Below, in pieces: positions 27,051-36,235 of a stretch of DNA of 64,000 nucleotides; position 1 is the first letter of the stretch; each line of letters begins with the position of its first letter. The DNA comes from Filimonas zeae. GTDB taxonomy: Bacteria; Bacteroidota; Bacteroidia; Chitinophagales; Chitinophagaceae. The notes below the pieces were generated by a model. The model was not told the DNA's origin. It did no database searches and saw nothing but the letters and a program-made list of their open reading frames with translations. Made by a program: the position numbers and the translations under genes. The stretch lies in contig NZ_BMIB01000006.1 in the NCBI RefSeq assembly GCF_014641615.1, forward strand, positions 186,001 to 250,000. Reading direction: 5' to 3'.

Positions 27051-28148
27051 ATGAAAGAGCTTTTATTAAAAACCGTATTTGGCAACACCATTGAAAACTA
27101 CCTGATTGTAGCTATTTCCATAGCTGTAGCACTGCTGGTAAAACGCTTTGTATCTAAATACCTGGCTATCCTGCTGTTCAAGATTTTTAACAGAGCGGGC
27201 AGAACCTTTCACAAAGCACAATTTCTGCAATTAATTGTAGGCCCACTGGAGTGGTTTCTTGCGTTGTTTATGATAGTGATAGCGCTGGATAAACTGCACC
27301 TGCCCTTTTTTCTGGACTTTAAGATTTACCGGGTAGAAAGCCGGGATATTATTGAAGCCATTGCTAATGCTACGCTGATTATTCTGTTCATACGTCTGTG
27401 TATACGCGTAGTACAGTTCTTTGGCGCTATACTGGAAGAAAAAGCACGCGAGTCGCAGGCACAATCAGACAGTCAGCTGGTGGTGTTTTTTAAAGACTTC
27501 TTCCGGGTAATTCTGATTATTGTAGGTGGTATGCTGATACTCCGTTTCTCCTTTCATTACAACATCAGCAACCTGTTAACAGGTTTGAGTATTGTGGGTG
27601 CTGCCATTGCACTGGCCACCAAAGAAAGCCTGGAAAACCTGATTGCCTCATTCATTATCTTCTTTGACAAACCTTTTACCACCGGAGATACTGTTAAGGT
27701 AAATGGCTTTACGGGTGCTGTTGAAAAGATAGGATTGCGCAGCACACGTATACGCACAGATCAGAAAACCTTTATTACCGTACCGAACAAGCAAATGGTG
27801 GATACCATTTTAGACAATATTACCCTGCGCAGCCAGCGCAAGGTAGAACTGCGTTTGGAAGTGGGCCTGTCTGCCACTGTGCCACAATTGCAGGCCCTTA
27901 TAGCCGCCATTAAAGAAACACTGAAACACGATGATGTGTTAAGCGCTACTGTATTTTTAAGTGATACCGGTAAAAGTGCGCATGTGATTACGGTGGATTA
28001 CTTTACTTCTATGCACCAGACAAACGATGAGTTTAACGCCTTTCGGGAGCAGATAAATTTTAAAGTCATCACCCTGCTGGAGCAAAAAGAAACTGCACTG
28101 GCAGCAGCCAGTGCAGATGTAGTTATTCACCAGGCGCCTCAGCCCTGA
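27051..28148 (+). CDS. mscS: small-conductance mechanosensitive channel (MscS family)
   Basis: 365 aa from ATG 27051 (MKELLLKTVFGNT), 4 bases after the lpxH stop; an upstream GTG would overlap. Four or more helices precede the conserved MscS core: LATKESLENLIASFIIFFDKPFTTGDTVKV and a beta domain with RSTRIRTDQKTFITVPNKQM. It releases solutes upon membrane tension. Last gene of the run; convergent with the MerR gene. Confidence 0.92.
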   Translation: MKELLLKTVFGNTIENYLIVAISIAVALLVKRFVSKYLAILLFKIFNRAGRTFHKAQFLQLIVGPLEWFLALFMIVIALDKLHLPFFLDFKIYRVESRDIIEAIANATLIILFIRLCIRVVQFFGAILEEKARESQAQSDSQLVVFFKDFFRVILIIVGGMLILRFSFHYNISNLLTGLSIVGAAIALATKESLENLIASFIIFFDKPFTTGDTVKVNGFTGAVEKIGLRSTRIRTDQKTFITVPNKQMVDTILDNITLRSQRKVELRLEVGLSATVPQLQALIAAIKETLKHDDVLSATVFLSDTGKSAHVITVDYFTSMHQTNDEFNAFREQINFKVITLLEQKETALAAASADVVIHQAPQP

Positions 28149-28163
28149 CCTGATTAGTTATTG

Positions 28164-31100
28164 TTATTGCGCCAGTAAGCTTGCTTTAAACTCCAGCAGG
28201 AAGTTGCGCACTCTGGTAAGAGATTGTACCAATTGGGTATTGGTATCGGCCTTCTTTCTGTTGGTTTTCAGGTATTCCTTAGCGCCTTCAATAGTAAACT
28301 TTCTCTGGCGGAGCAGGTAGTAAATTACCTGTAGGTTCTTCACATCTTCCGGCCTGAATAACCTGTCGCCCTTGCGGTTTTTACGTGGTTTGAGAATGGT
28401 AAACTCATTCTCCCAAAAGCGCAGCAGTGAAGGGTTTACGTTGAACCAGCCAGCAACCACACTGATGGGATAATATTGTTTCAGAAACAACACATCATCT
28501 TCCGGAACCTGTAGCAGTTCTATGCCTGCATCTATCTCCCGTAGCGATTTACGGCCTCTTTTCTGCTTGCCGGGTATTTCTCTTTTACCAGGCTTTTCTT
28601 CCGCAGTACGGGCTACGTAAATGTCTTCATCCGCTATTACATCAGGGTATTCATCCTGCTCTTCCGGGGCTGACTGGAACAGCGACTGTTCAGAGAACAC
28701 TGCCAGCTGTTCTGTTTCAACAGACGCAATGGTTTCATTTTCATCTTCTGTAATGGCTGCTAATTGTGGTGCCAGCGCTACCTCTTCCTCTGGTATTATC
28801 AGTTCCTCTTCTTCCTCCTCAATTACCTCCTGTGCTATAGCGGCAGGCTCATATTCTTCTTCCACTTCTTCTTCGTGCAAGCGTTCATCCTGCGTCTCTT
28901 GCGCTGCAAGGGCTTCGTAAGTTTCCTCTTCTGATGTAACTTCTTGTTGTTCTTCCGGCAACCATGCCTCTTCCACGGGGCTTTCTTCTTCCTCTATAAT
29001 GAGGATTTCATCATCCCCGGCAACCTCTTCATAAGTATCTTCTAACTCTGTAAGAACATTTTCTTCGTCTATTGCCTCTTCATCTGTTTCTTCTTCCCAA
29101 ACTTCCGTTTCCTCGCCATACACATCCTCCTCGTGAATATCTTCCTCTGAGGAGTTCAGTTCTGATACAATTTCACCCGTCTCTTCTATGCCAGATATGG
29201 TTTCTGCCGATTCCTCTTCCTCCGTAATCTCAACTCCCTCCTCGGCTTCTTCTTCTATCTCAGCCGCTTCTTCATAAATCTCCTCTGTCAGTATAGCCTC
29301 TTCCAGTATCACTTCTTCATATTCCTCTTCCCACTCTTCTGTTTCACTTTGCTCTTTATATTCTTCACCAACCTCTGATACATCCAGCTCTGCAACAATC
29401 TCCCCAACCTCTTCTATGTCAGATTCGGTTTCTTCCAACTCTTCTGCAACTTCCGCTTCTTCTTCGGGAGCTGCTTCCAATTCACTTTCTACCTCATAAA
29501 CCTCTTCGTCTGTTAGTTCATTCTCCTCTTCTGGTGTTTCTTTATATTCCTCTTCAACTTCCGAATGCTGTGTATAGCTATCATCCTTATACTCCGATTC
29601 TTCTGGAGTATTCAGTTCTGATATAATCTCTTCTATGTCAGATTCGACTTCTTCCAGCCCTTCTGCAACTTCTGCTGCTTCTTCGGGAGCTGCTTCCAAT
29701 TCACTTTCTTCCTCGTAAACCTCTTCCTCTGTTAATTCATTCTGCTTTTCCGCTGCCTCCTCATATTCCTCCTGAACTTTCCACGCTTCTGTATGGTTAT
29801 CATCTTCAGCCTCTGCTTCTTCAGAAGGATTCTGCTCTGGTATAATCGCTTCAACTTCTTCTGTAGCCTCTTCTATAGCAGGTTCTTCAAGCGCTTCTTC
29901 TTCAAAAAGTTCAGCCTGAATATCCCACTCATCAGCCGTTTCTTCTTCCCATTGCTCGTGTTGCGCTTCTTCTACTTGTTCCTCCTGACCGGCCTCTTCG
30001 TATATTTCTTCTTCTTGTTCTTCGGCATGCCCGTACTCCTGATACGCTTCCTCTTCGTAAACCTCTGTTTCGTCCGTTAACTCCGCAGCTGTTGTTTCTT
30101 CTTCCTCAACAACAGCCTCGTCTTTAACTATCATCACTTCAGCAGATGATTCTTCTGCAACAATATCTTCCTCTATTTCCTCTTCTATAAAAACAGCAGT
30201 CTCTTCCCAATCACTCTTTCCGGAAATAAACTGGTATTCTTCTACTTCAAAAGCTTCCAGTTCAGCGGCTTCCTGCTCTGCTTCTGCTTCTATCGCCTCT
30301 GCAACAGTCTGCTCAATAATTCCGCTTTGTGGTTCAGCTTCTTCTGAGGCATCCACAACCAGCTGCTCTGGTTCTATCACTTCCGGATGTGCCAGAATGG
30401 GTTGCTCGTGCTGTACTGCTTCGGCTTGTGGATGTTCATTTTCTTCCGTTGCCTCTACGCCAAAATCCATCACAATCTGCTCCAGGATGATCTCTTCGCG
30501 CACAGCAGTTTTTTCATTAACTGGTATTGCTTCCACAGGTTCCCTTTCTTCAGTTACCACAGGTTCTGCAGTAATCTCTTCAGCAATAACCTCATTCACC
30601 TCCACATTATCTGCTGTATCAGCTACGGAAGGCGCTATGGTATCAATGTCGGCAGCCGTTTCGGCTTCCGGTTGTATTACTTCTACAACTGCTTCTGCTG
30701 CTATTTCTGCAACAGGCTCTTCCTCTTCCACCTCTATCGTGATAACAGAAGGCTTAACCAGTAATGGTTTGAATGAATATGTTCTTTTTTCTTCCTGGGC
30801 AATGGTTTCTTCAATAGCTACAGCTTCTCCGCCCCCACCCGCGAATTCTGTTTCCAGCACCTCTTCTACGGCAGAAGGTGGTTCTGGTTGTACAGCTGCT
30901 GGTTCCATTACCTGCTCCTGCACTGCCAGCTCTTGTGCCGGCTGTTGCTTCATGCTCTCTTCTTCAGGGGCTTCTGCTGTTACCGGTTCCTGCAATACAA
31001 CAGGCTTTTCAACAGATTCCTGTATTGGAGTTTCAGCCAAAACGTTTTCGGTTGCAACAATAGCATCCGCAACAATGTCCTCTGCCGGCGCTGGTGTAGC

Positions 31101-31550
31101 TTCAGCAATCTGTTGGTTTAACGGTGCTATGTTTTCCCCAGCCATTGCGGCTTGTACTGTTTCTACATCTGTTGCACTATCAGAAGATGAGGAAACGATA
31201 GCAGCTTCGTCTGCAAAAAAGGGAAGCGCCAGGTTCACGAATTCGCGAACGGGCGGCTCATTGTTTTCGATCTGTGCGGGTTGCACAGATTCCTGTACAG
31301 GTGTAGTGGCAACTTCCTGCCCACGAAATACCGGTAACGGCGATTCCATTATGGGGCTGGTTGCCTGTATATCTTCAGCCGGTAACGACTCCTGGTTATC
31401 GGACCTGAGTTTAATTTTTACCCCGATTTTATTGTCAGAAAAAACGAGGGGCGTTGCATCATGCGGCAACATGGCAGCATCTTCAGGCTGTCCGTTCATC
31501 TCCAACGGCTCCGGCTCGGCTCCCAGACCAAATAACTCTAATTGTCGCAT
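28164..31550 (-). CDS. MerR-type regulator with giant acidic N-terminal region
   Basis: 1128 aa. Only the last about 140 residues form a recognisable domain: an HTH with YYPISVVAGWFNVNPSLLRFWENEF and FRPEDVKNLQVIYYLL, as in MerR DNA-binding domains. Before it stretch about 950 residues extraordinarily rich in Glu (also Ala, Val, Thr), predicted disordered. Two near-identical blocks beginning NELTEEEVYEEESELEAAP lie 73 residues (219 bases) apart, showing internal duplication. The opposite strand gives Ser/Cys-rich shadow frames. A basic linker (KRGRKSLRE) precedes the HTH. Function unknown; the acidic region might mimic DNA or block other factors. Normal MerR proteins of this type are a few hundred residues. 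Confidence 0.88.
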   Translation of the reverse strand: MRQLELFGLGAEPEPLEMNGQPEDAAMLPHDATPLVFSDNKIGVKIKLRSDNQESLPAEDIQATSPIMESPLPVFRGQEVATTPVQESVQPAQIENNEPPVREFVNLALPFFADEAAIVSSSSDSATDVETVQAAMAGENIAPLNQQIAEATPAPAEDIVADAIVATENVLAETPIQESVEKPVVLQEPVTAEAPEEESMKQQPAQELAVQEQVMEPAAVQPEPPSAVEEVLETEFAGGGGEAVAIEETIAQEEKRTYSFKPLLVKPSVITIEVEEEEPVAEIAAEAVVEVIQPEAETAADIDTIAPSVADTADNVEVNEVIAEEITAEPVVTEEREPVEAIPVNEKTAVREEIILEQIVMDFGVEATEENEHPQAEAVQHEQPILAHPEVIEPEQLVVDASEEAEPQSGIIEQTVAEAIEAEAEQEAAELEAFEVEEYQFISGKSDWEETAVFIEEEIEEDIVAEESSAEVMIVKDEAVVEEEETTAAELTDETEVYEEEAYQEYGHAEEQEEEIYEEAGQEEQVEEAQHEQWEEETADEWDIQAELFEEEALEEPAIEEATEEVEAIIPEQNPSEEAEAEDDNHTEAWKVQEEYEEAAEKQNELTEEEVYEEESELEAAPEEAAEVAEGLEEVESDIEEIISELNTPEESEYKDDSYTQHSEVEEEYKETPEEENELTDEEVYEVESELEAAPEEEAEVAEELEETESDIEEVGEIVAELDVSEVGEEYKEQSETEEWEEEYEEVILEEAILTEEIYEEAAEIEEEAEEGVEITEEEESAETISGIEETGEIVSELNSSEEDIHEEDVYGEETEVWEEETDEEAIDEENVLTELEDTYEEVAGDDEILIIEEEESPVEEAWLPEEQQEVTSEEETYEALAAQETQDERLHEEEVEEEYEPAAIAQEVIEEEEEELIIPEEEVALAPQLAAITEDENETIASVETEQLAVFSEQSLFQSAPEEQDEYPDVIADEDIYVARTAEEKPGKREIPGKQKRGRKSLREIDAGIELLQVPEDDVLFLKQYYPISVVAGWFNVNPSLLRFWENEFTILKPRKNRKGDRLFRPEDVKNLQVIYYLLRQRKFTIEGAKEYLKTNRKKADTNTQLVQSLTRVRNFLLEFKASLLAQ

Positions 31551-31589
31551 AATGTAAAATTAAACCATCGCTATGCTGTGGTAAAGGCG

Positions 31590-31608
31590 TTATACACATT
31601 GTGGATAA
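31590..31608. promoter_or_regulatory. pair of inverted DnaA-box-like sites
   Basis: TTATACACA (31590-31598, plus) is followed after one base by TGTGGATAA (31600-31608), i.e. TTATCCACA on the minus strand. Both match TTATNCACA fully. They sit in the spacer between the divergent MerR and dehydrogenase genes. No cluster of further boxes is seen and no dnaA gene is nearby. Confidence 0.5.
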
Positions 31609-31632
31609 TATGTAAGTATCTTATGAACGCCG

Positions 31633-31640
31633 TATGTTTG
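31633..31640 (+). promoter_or_regulatory. candidate -7 element of the hydroxyacyl-CoA dehydrogenase gene
   Basis: TATGTTTG matches TAnnTTTG exactly and ends 15 bases before the ATG at 31656. No good TTTG is seen at the expected -33 distance. Confidence 0.4.
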
Positions 31641-31655
31641 TAAAAAGTATGTAAC

Positions 31656-32507
31656 ATGAGTCAATCTGGTGTTATTTGTGTCTGCGGAGCAGGCACCATG
31701 GGCAGCGGTATAGCGCAGCTTGCCGCCCGCGCAGGTTACAGAACCATACAGTTTGATATGCAGGAAACCATGTTGCAGAAAAGCCGCAACGCCATTGAAA
31801 CTGCGCTGAACAGGCTTACAGAAAAAGGCAGCCTTTCCGCAGCGGAAGCCGCATCCACGCTGGATCGCATCACCTTTACCAGTAATCAGCAGCATTGCCA
31901 GGCAGACATCATTATTGAGGCTATTGTAGAAGAGCTTTCCGCAAAGGCAATACTTTTTCAGCAACTGAGCGCCCTTAATACCCCCACCACTATTTTCGCC
32001 ACCAATACTTCTTCCATTTCCATAAACACGCTGGCGCAGCATATTCCGCATCCGGAAAGGCTTGCGGGTATGCACTTTTTCAATCCCGCACCGGTAATGA
32101 AACTGGTGGAGGTGGTAAAAGGCAGGCAAACAAATGCCCATGTAACAGAGCGTTTGGTACAACTGGCGGAAGAGATGGGTAAAACAGCGGTGGAGTGTAC
32201 AGATTCTCCAGGTTTTATTGTTAACCGTGTAGCAAGGCCTTACTACCTGGAAGCAATGCGCGCCGCAGAACGGTATGGTGCGGAACCGGCAGATATAGAT
32301 GCCTTGCTGGAAGCAACCGGTTTTAAAATGGGGCCTTTTAAACTGATGGATCTGATTGGGATGGACGTGAACTTTGCTGTTAGCCAGCTGGTATGGGAAG
32401 CACTGGATAAACCTGAAAGATTACAGCCCAGTAGCCTGCAGCAGCAAAAGGTAACAGCAGGAGAACTGGGTAGGAAAACGGGAAAAGGCTTTTATCAATA
32501 CCTTTAG
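31656..32507 (+). CDS. 3-hydroxyacyl-CoA dehydrogenase (NAD)
   Basis: 283 aa with GAGTMGSGIAQ Rossmann loop near residue 11, FATNTSSISI, HFFNPAPVMKLVEVV and SPGFIVNRVARPYY, all hallmarks of 3-hydroxybutyryl/3-hydroxyacyl-CoA dehydrogenases of the single-domain pair type (Hbd, PaaH). It oxidises 3-hydroxyacyl-CoA in fatty-acid or phenylacetate-like degradation; which one cannot be told. The epimerase gene follows 18 bases later. Confidence 0.92.
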   Translation: MSQSGVICVCGAGTMGSGIAQLAARAGYRTIQFDMQETMLQKSRNAIETALNRLTEKGSLSAAEAASTLDRITFTSNQQHCQADIIIEAIVEELSAKAILFQQLSALNTPTTIFATNTSSISINTLAQHIPHPERLAGMHFFNPAPVMKLVEVVKGRQTNAHVTERLVQLAEEMGKTAVECTDSPGFIVNRVARPYYLEAMRAAERYGAEPADIDALLEATGFKMGPFKLMDLIGMDVNFAVSQLVWEALDKPERLQPSSLQQQKVTAGELGRKTGKGFYQYL

Positions 32508-32525
32508 CACTATTATTACTACTTT

Positions 32526-33503
32526 ATGATACTTGTAACGGGCGCCACCGGTCTTGTAGGATCACACCTTATTCAACATTTAATACAAAAACAGCAACCG
32601 GTCAGAGCCACTTACCGTACTGCCATTCCTTCTTTTGCAGGGGCAGAAAAAGTAGAATGGGTACGGGCAGATATACTTGATATCATAAGTTTGGGCGAGG
32701 CTTTGGTTAATGTAACACAGGTATATCATTGCGCCGCCATTGTATCCTTCCACCCTTCACAAAAATTACTACTGCACCAAACCAATATAGAAGGCACAGC
32801 CAATATAGTAAATGCCTGTTTGCTGGCAGGTATAGACAAGCTGGTATTTGTAAGCTCAGTAGCAGCATTGGGCCGTATACGCAAAGAGGAAACCATTAAC
32901 GAAACCATGTACTGGACGCCGGAAACCAGTAATAGCGAGTACGGCAAAAGCAAATACCTGGCAGAAATGGAAGTGTGGCGCGGCATAGGAGAGGGATTGA
33001 ACGCAGTAATAGTAAACCCGGTGATTATTCTTGGCGCGGGTGACTGGGAAAAAGGCTCTTCAGAATTATTTAAAAGCGCTTACAAAGAATTTCCGTGGTA
33101 TACAGAAGGCGTTACCGGATTTGTAGATGTAGCAGATGTGGTAAAAGCTATGGAACAACTGATGAACAGCGATATTTCCGGACAACGCTTTATACTCAGT
33201 GCTGAAAACATTACCTACCGTCAGCTATTTACTACTATCGCTTCCTGCTTTGGCAAAAAACCTCCGCACAGACTTGTAACACCATTGATTGCCGCTATTG
33301 TATGGCGCCTGGAGGCTGTGAAAGGTTTTTTTTCAGGAAAAGCACCGATGCTTACCAAAGAAACCGCTGCCACTGCGCAGGCTAAAGTATATTTTGATAA
33401 TACCAAGCTATTGAAATTCCTTCCCGGCTTTTCTTACACACCGCTGCCAGAATCTATAGGAAGAATATGTAACGAGTTGAGAAAAAAATATACCTTTAAG
33501 TAG
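32526..33503 (+). CDS. NAD-dependent epimerase/dehydratase (extended SDR)
   Basis: 325 aa. TGATGLVGSHL near residue 5, the catalytic YGKSK motif and a loop with INPVIILG-like sequence (VNPVIILGAGDW) show an extended SDR, near the dihydroflavonol-reductase/3-beta-HSD group. The substrate is unknown. It is 18 bases downstream of the dehydrogenase, probably the same transcript. Confidence 0.88.
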   Translation: MILVTGATGLVGSHLIQHLIQKQQPVRATYRTAIPSFAGAEKVEWVRADILDIISLGEALVNVTQVYHCAAIVSFHPSQKLLLHQTNIEGTANIVNACLLAGIDKLVFVSSVAALGRIRKEETINETMYWTPETSNSEYGKSKYLAEMEVWRGIGEGLNAVIVNPVIILGAGDWEKGSSELFKSAYKEFPWYTEGVTGFVDVADVVKAMEQLMNSDISGQRFILSAENITYRQLFTTIASCFGKKPPHRLVTPLIAAIVWRLEAVKGFFSGKAPMLTKETAATAQAKVYFDNTKLLKFLPGFSYTPLPESIGRICNELRKKYTFK

Positions 33504-33514
33504 AAACCAATCTA

Positions 33515-33850
33515 CTGAAAAAGCTGACTGTTATACTACTGGCAACCCTTATTCTTCTGCCGCCTGCCGCCCGGCATATAGCTTATGCGCAATGTAAGCT
33601 GTACAGTGCTTTATACAACAGCAGCAATTCCTGTGATTGTGAAAAAATAAAACCATCCGTTGCCAGCGCCGGTGAGGGAACACTTTCGCATCAGCAAATT
33701 ATTACCAAAGGGGGATGGGAATACCTCTCTCATCCGTTTGGCATTAACGTAGTATCCCTTTCTTCCATAAAAACATCTTACCCGCTCACAAACACAGCTT
33801 TTTATTGTCAGAATTTCCGGCAGCGGATATTTCAGCCTCCACGTATGTAG
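33515..33850 (+). CDS. small secreted protein with apparent CTG start
   Basis: A frame that opens at 33500 after TAA (33497) and has no ATG, GTG or TTG before the signal peptide. Reading from CTG 33515 gives (M)KKLTVILLATLILLPPAARHIAYAQ, then a mature part with CKLYSALYNSSNSCDCEK, LSHQQIITKGGWEYLSHPFGINVVS and YCQNFRQRIF; 111 aa. The signal peptide with AYAQ cleavage site and the continuing frame to TAG argue for a gene. It starts 11 bases after the epimerase stop. Either CTG is used or the ATG was lost (L-K-K where M-K-K is expected), which would make it a decaying gene. Five cysteines suggest disulfides or metal. No family recognised. Confidence 0.62.
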   Translation: MKKLTVILLATLILLPPAARHIAYAQCKLYSALYNSSNSCDCEKIKPSVASAGEGTLSHQQIITKGGWEYLSHPFGINVVSLSSIKTSYPLTNTAFYCQNFRQRIFQPPRM

Positions 33851-33971
33851 TACCGCTTTTTCGCCTGTAACAGCTACCGCCCGGTAATGGTCGTTTGTAA
33901 TAACAGCCAGGGGATGTGTTATGCTTGTTACGCACTGTTATTTATCCATCACTTACACAACCATTTCAGCT

Positions 33972-34877
33972 ATGTATTTTAAAAATATACTGGCAGTGGC
34001 TGTAGCATGTATAGCTATGGCCTGCCACCGCCATTCCACTCTTCACAAAACTGCGTATGTTAATACAGTAACTACTTCCGGCACAGGCTCACCTGTGTTG
34101 CTGGGGCACTGCTCTCCCAGCATGTTACAAATTCCACCATTTCAAACCTGGTACGACACCATGTATGCCAGCTACCAGACTGATGCCGCCACTATACAAC
34201 AGTTACAGCCCCGGCTGAGTAACAGAACGGTAGAAGTATTTCTGGGTACATGGTGTGGCGACAGTCGCAGAGAAGTACCAAGGCTGATAAAAGTGTTGCA
34301 GGAAGCACATTTTGATACCAGCCACCTGACGCTCATTTTTACGGGAAACGAACCAGACCTCTATAAACAAAGTCCACAGCATGAAGAGCGGGGCAGGTTT
34401 ATCCATCGTGTACCTACCATAATTGTGTATAACAACGGAAAAGAAGAAGGCCGGATAGTGGAAACACCGGTAACAAGCCTGGAGAAAGATTTGCTCGCTA
34501 TTGTGTCCGGAGTGGATTATACACCTAAATACATTGCCGCCCGTTACTGGCAACAGCAGGTAAAAGCAAAAGACAAGCTTATGGGTGCCGGACAGTTACA
34601 ACAAACCGCCACCGCACTAAAGCCGTTGTGCAAAAGTGCAGGCGAACTGAATGGGCTTGGATATGTATTAATGGGACAAAAGAAATATTCCGAAGCCATT
34701 AATGTGCTTGCTGTGAACACCCTGCTTTATCCGGAAAACTACAACACGTATGATAGTCTGGCTGAAGCGTATGCAAAAGCGGGTGACGTGGAAAATGCAC
34801 GAAGCTATTACCGCAAAGCGCTGGAACTGAACCCTAAGGCTACGCATGCAGCAGAACAGCTGGCAGTTTTGCAATAG
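33972..34877 (+). CDS. thioredoxin-like/TPR lipoprotein
   Basis: 301 aa from ATG 33972 (MYFKNILAVAVACIAMAC), which has a lipobox; an upstream ATG adds 17 residues without a better signal. A thioredoxin-like segment carries TWCGDSRREVPRL (single Cys, so not a disulfide reductase of CxxC type) and VPTIIVYNNGKEEGRIVE. After a spacer, TPR-like helices (YSEAINVLAVNTLLYPEN, DVENARSYYRKALELNP) end the protein. Probably an envelope protein. Role unknown. Confidence 0.8.
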   Translation: MYFKNILAVAVACIAMACHRHSTLHKTAYVNTVTTSGTGSPVLLGHCSPSMLQIPPFQTWYDTMYASYQTDAATIQQLQPRLSNRTVEVFLGTWCGDSRREVPRLIKVLQEAHFDTSHLTLIFTGNEPDLYKQSPQHEERGRFIHRVPTIIVYNNGKEEGRIVETPVTSLEKDLLAIVSGVDYTPKYIAARYWQQQVKAKDKLMGAGQLQQTATALKPLCKSAGELNGLGYVLMGQKKYSEAINVLAVNTLLYPENYNTYDSLAEAYAKAGDVENARSYYRKALELNPKATHAAEQLAVLQ

Positions 34878-34893
34878 GTGTTGCTCTTAAATG

Positions 34894-34926
34894 TCAAGGG
34901 TTCACATAAGAACTGTGAACCCTTGA
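34894..34926. terminator. bidirectional hairpin between convergent genes
   Basis: TCAAGGGTTCACA pairs with TGTGAACCCTTGA: a 13-bp perfect stem with 7-base loop between the lipoprotein stop and the lpxD-like stop. T-runs are weak on both sides. Confidence 0.7.
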
Positions 34927-34938
34927 TTATTGTTATGC

Positions 34939-35886
34939 TTATTTGCTTTTCAGCTTTTCCCAGATTTCAGGAATACGCTTAATCCAAACCAGCTCTCTTT
35001 TTTTAATGCCGGCCTCTTCCGCCGGATAACCGAAATACACTTTGCCACCGGGCAGCGAAGAAGGTACACCACTTTGCGCCAGCACCACGGCATTGGCACC
35101 AATGGTAAGCGTTTTACTTACGCCCACCTGCCCCCATAAAGTAACTCCATCTTCAATTACAGTACCTCCCGCAATACCCACCTGTGCAGCAAACAAACAG
35201 TTTTTACCTACTACAGTATCGTGCCCTATATGCACCATGTTATCCAGTTTGGTTCCACGCCCTATACGGGTAGTAGCCGTAACACCCCTGTCGATGGTGC
35301 AGCCGGCACCAATTTCTGCATCGTCTTCAATTACCACGTTACCACAACTCTGCATACGTTTATACCATACATCGCGGTTCTTTTTGGTATTGTAGTAAAA
35401 AGCATCACTGCCAATTACGGTTCCGGCCTGTATTACCACGTTATTACCTATTTCTGTGTAGTCCATAATGGTTACGTTGGGGTAAATAACGCAGTTGCTA
35501 CCTATGGTAACATGGTTTCCGATAAACACATTGGGCATAATAACCGTGTTTTCCCCTTTTACCAGGGAAGAACTGATGGTTTCTGTTGATGAAACAAAAG
35601 GACGGAAGTGGTTTACAATGGTAAGATAAGCTTCGAAAGGCTGCTCTGTAACCAGCAAGGTTTTTCCTTCCGGCACCTGTACCTCTGATGTGTTGATGAT
35701 GATATGTGTAGCTGCACTGTTAATACAGGTATTGTAATACTTTGGATGATCTACAAATGCAAGATCACCTTCTTCTACCTGGTGCAGTTCATTTATACCA
35801 TACACCTTTGCTTCTGCATTGCCTGTTACTGTCGCTCCAATGATGTCTGCGATATATTGAACCGTTACCGGAGAGGGAAACTTCAT
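34939..35886 (-). CDS. lpxD: UDP-3-O-acylglucosamine N-acyltransferase family (LpxD paralogue)
   Basis: 315 aa. N-terminal UDP-binding-like domain, then left-handed beta helix hexapeptide repeats (IGNHVTIGSNCVIYPNVTI, IGRGTKLDNMVHIGHDTVVGKNCLFAAQVGIAGG). The HIGHDTVVG with DNMVHIGHD gives the catalytic His. LpxD adds the second 3-hydroxyacyl chain in lipid A synthesis. The length is somewhat below the usual 340, and Bacteroidota often have two copies; which copy is the main one is not visible. Convergent with the thioredoxin/TPR lipoprotein gene. Confidence 0.85.
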   Translation of the reverse strand: MKFPSPVTVQYIADIIGATVTGNAEAKVYGINELHQVEEGDLAFVDHPKYYNTCINSAATHIIINTSEVQVPEGKTLLVTEQPFEAYLTIVNHFRPFVSSTETISSSLVKGENTVIMPNVFIGNHVTIGSNCVIYPNVTIMDYTEIGNNVVIQAGTVIGSDAFYYNTKKNRDVWYKRMQSCGNVVIEDDAEIGAGCTIDRGVTATTRIGRGTKLDNMVHIGHDTVVGKNCLFAAQVGIAGGTVIEDGVTLWGQVGVSKTLTIGANAVVLAQSGVPSSLPGGKVYFGYPAEEAGIKKRELVWIKRIPEIWEKLKSK

Positions 35887-36201
35887 AAATGCATCTTATT
35901 TAGGCGCCAAAGGTAGGAATAGGCATGCTGCTTACGGAAAATTTAATGTTTCATTTGTGCAGAGAGCTACCGTGATTTTTCACGCCGGCTGCATCGCAGT
36001 TTTCTTCATTCGTTTTACAATGCCTTGCGTAACCACATCTTCTGTAATGCAATGTTTATGCATGTTTCAGCGATTGCGTTTTCTTCTGTTTTTCTATGCA
36101 CGCTACTCCTTATATTCGCACAACTACATATCAAACCCCTCTTCCCTTAACACAATTCACAGATTCTACAAAAAATGTGAATAAAATTTCCGTCGTTTTT
36201 T
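35887..36201. other. intergenic spacer without a convincing gene
   Basis: An AT-rich stretch upstream of the pseudouridine synthase leader. A 75-aa plus-strand frame (35957-36184) has no RBS, domain or conserved look. I see nothing else except the promoter listed at its end. Confidence 0.5.
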
Positions 36202-36232
36202 TTTGTGTTAGAAAAAACTCTTTTTAATATTG
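36202..36232 (+). promoter_or_regulatory. Bacteroidota-type promoter of the pseudouridine synthase leader
   Basis: TTTG (36202-36205), a 19-base spacer, then TAATATTG (36225-36232), one mismatch from TAnnTTTG. Transcription would begin near 36237. Confidence 0.6.
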
Positions 36233-36235
36233 TGT

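Noticed and set aside
30397..31557. 386-aa plus-strand frame rich in Ser and Cys
   Set aside because: It is the shadow of the Glu-rich MerR gene (GAA/GAG read as TTC/CTC or TCT/TCC in other frames); it has no domain or signal.
35957..36184. 75-aa plus-strand frame in the spacer before the pseudouridine synthase
   Set aside because: No RBS, no family, unusual residue use; ends before the promoter.
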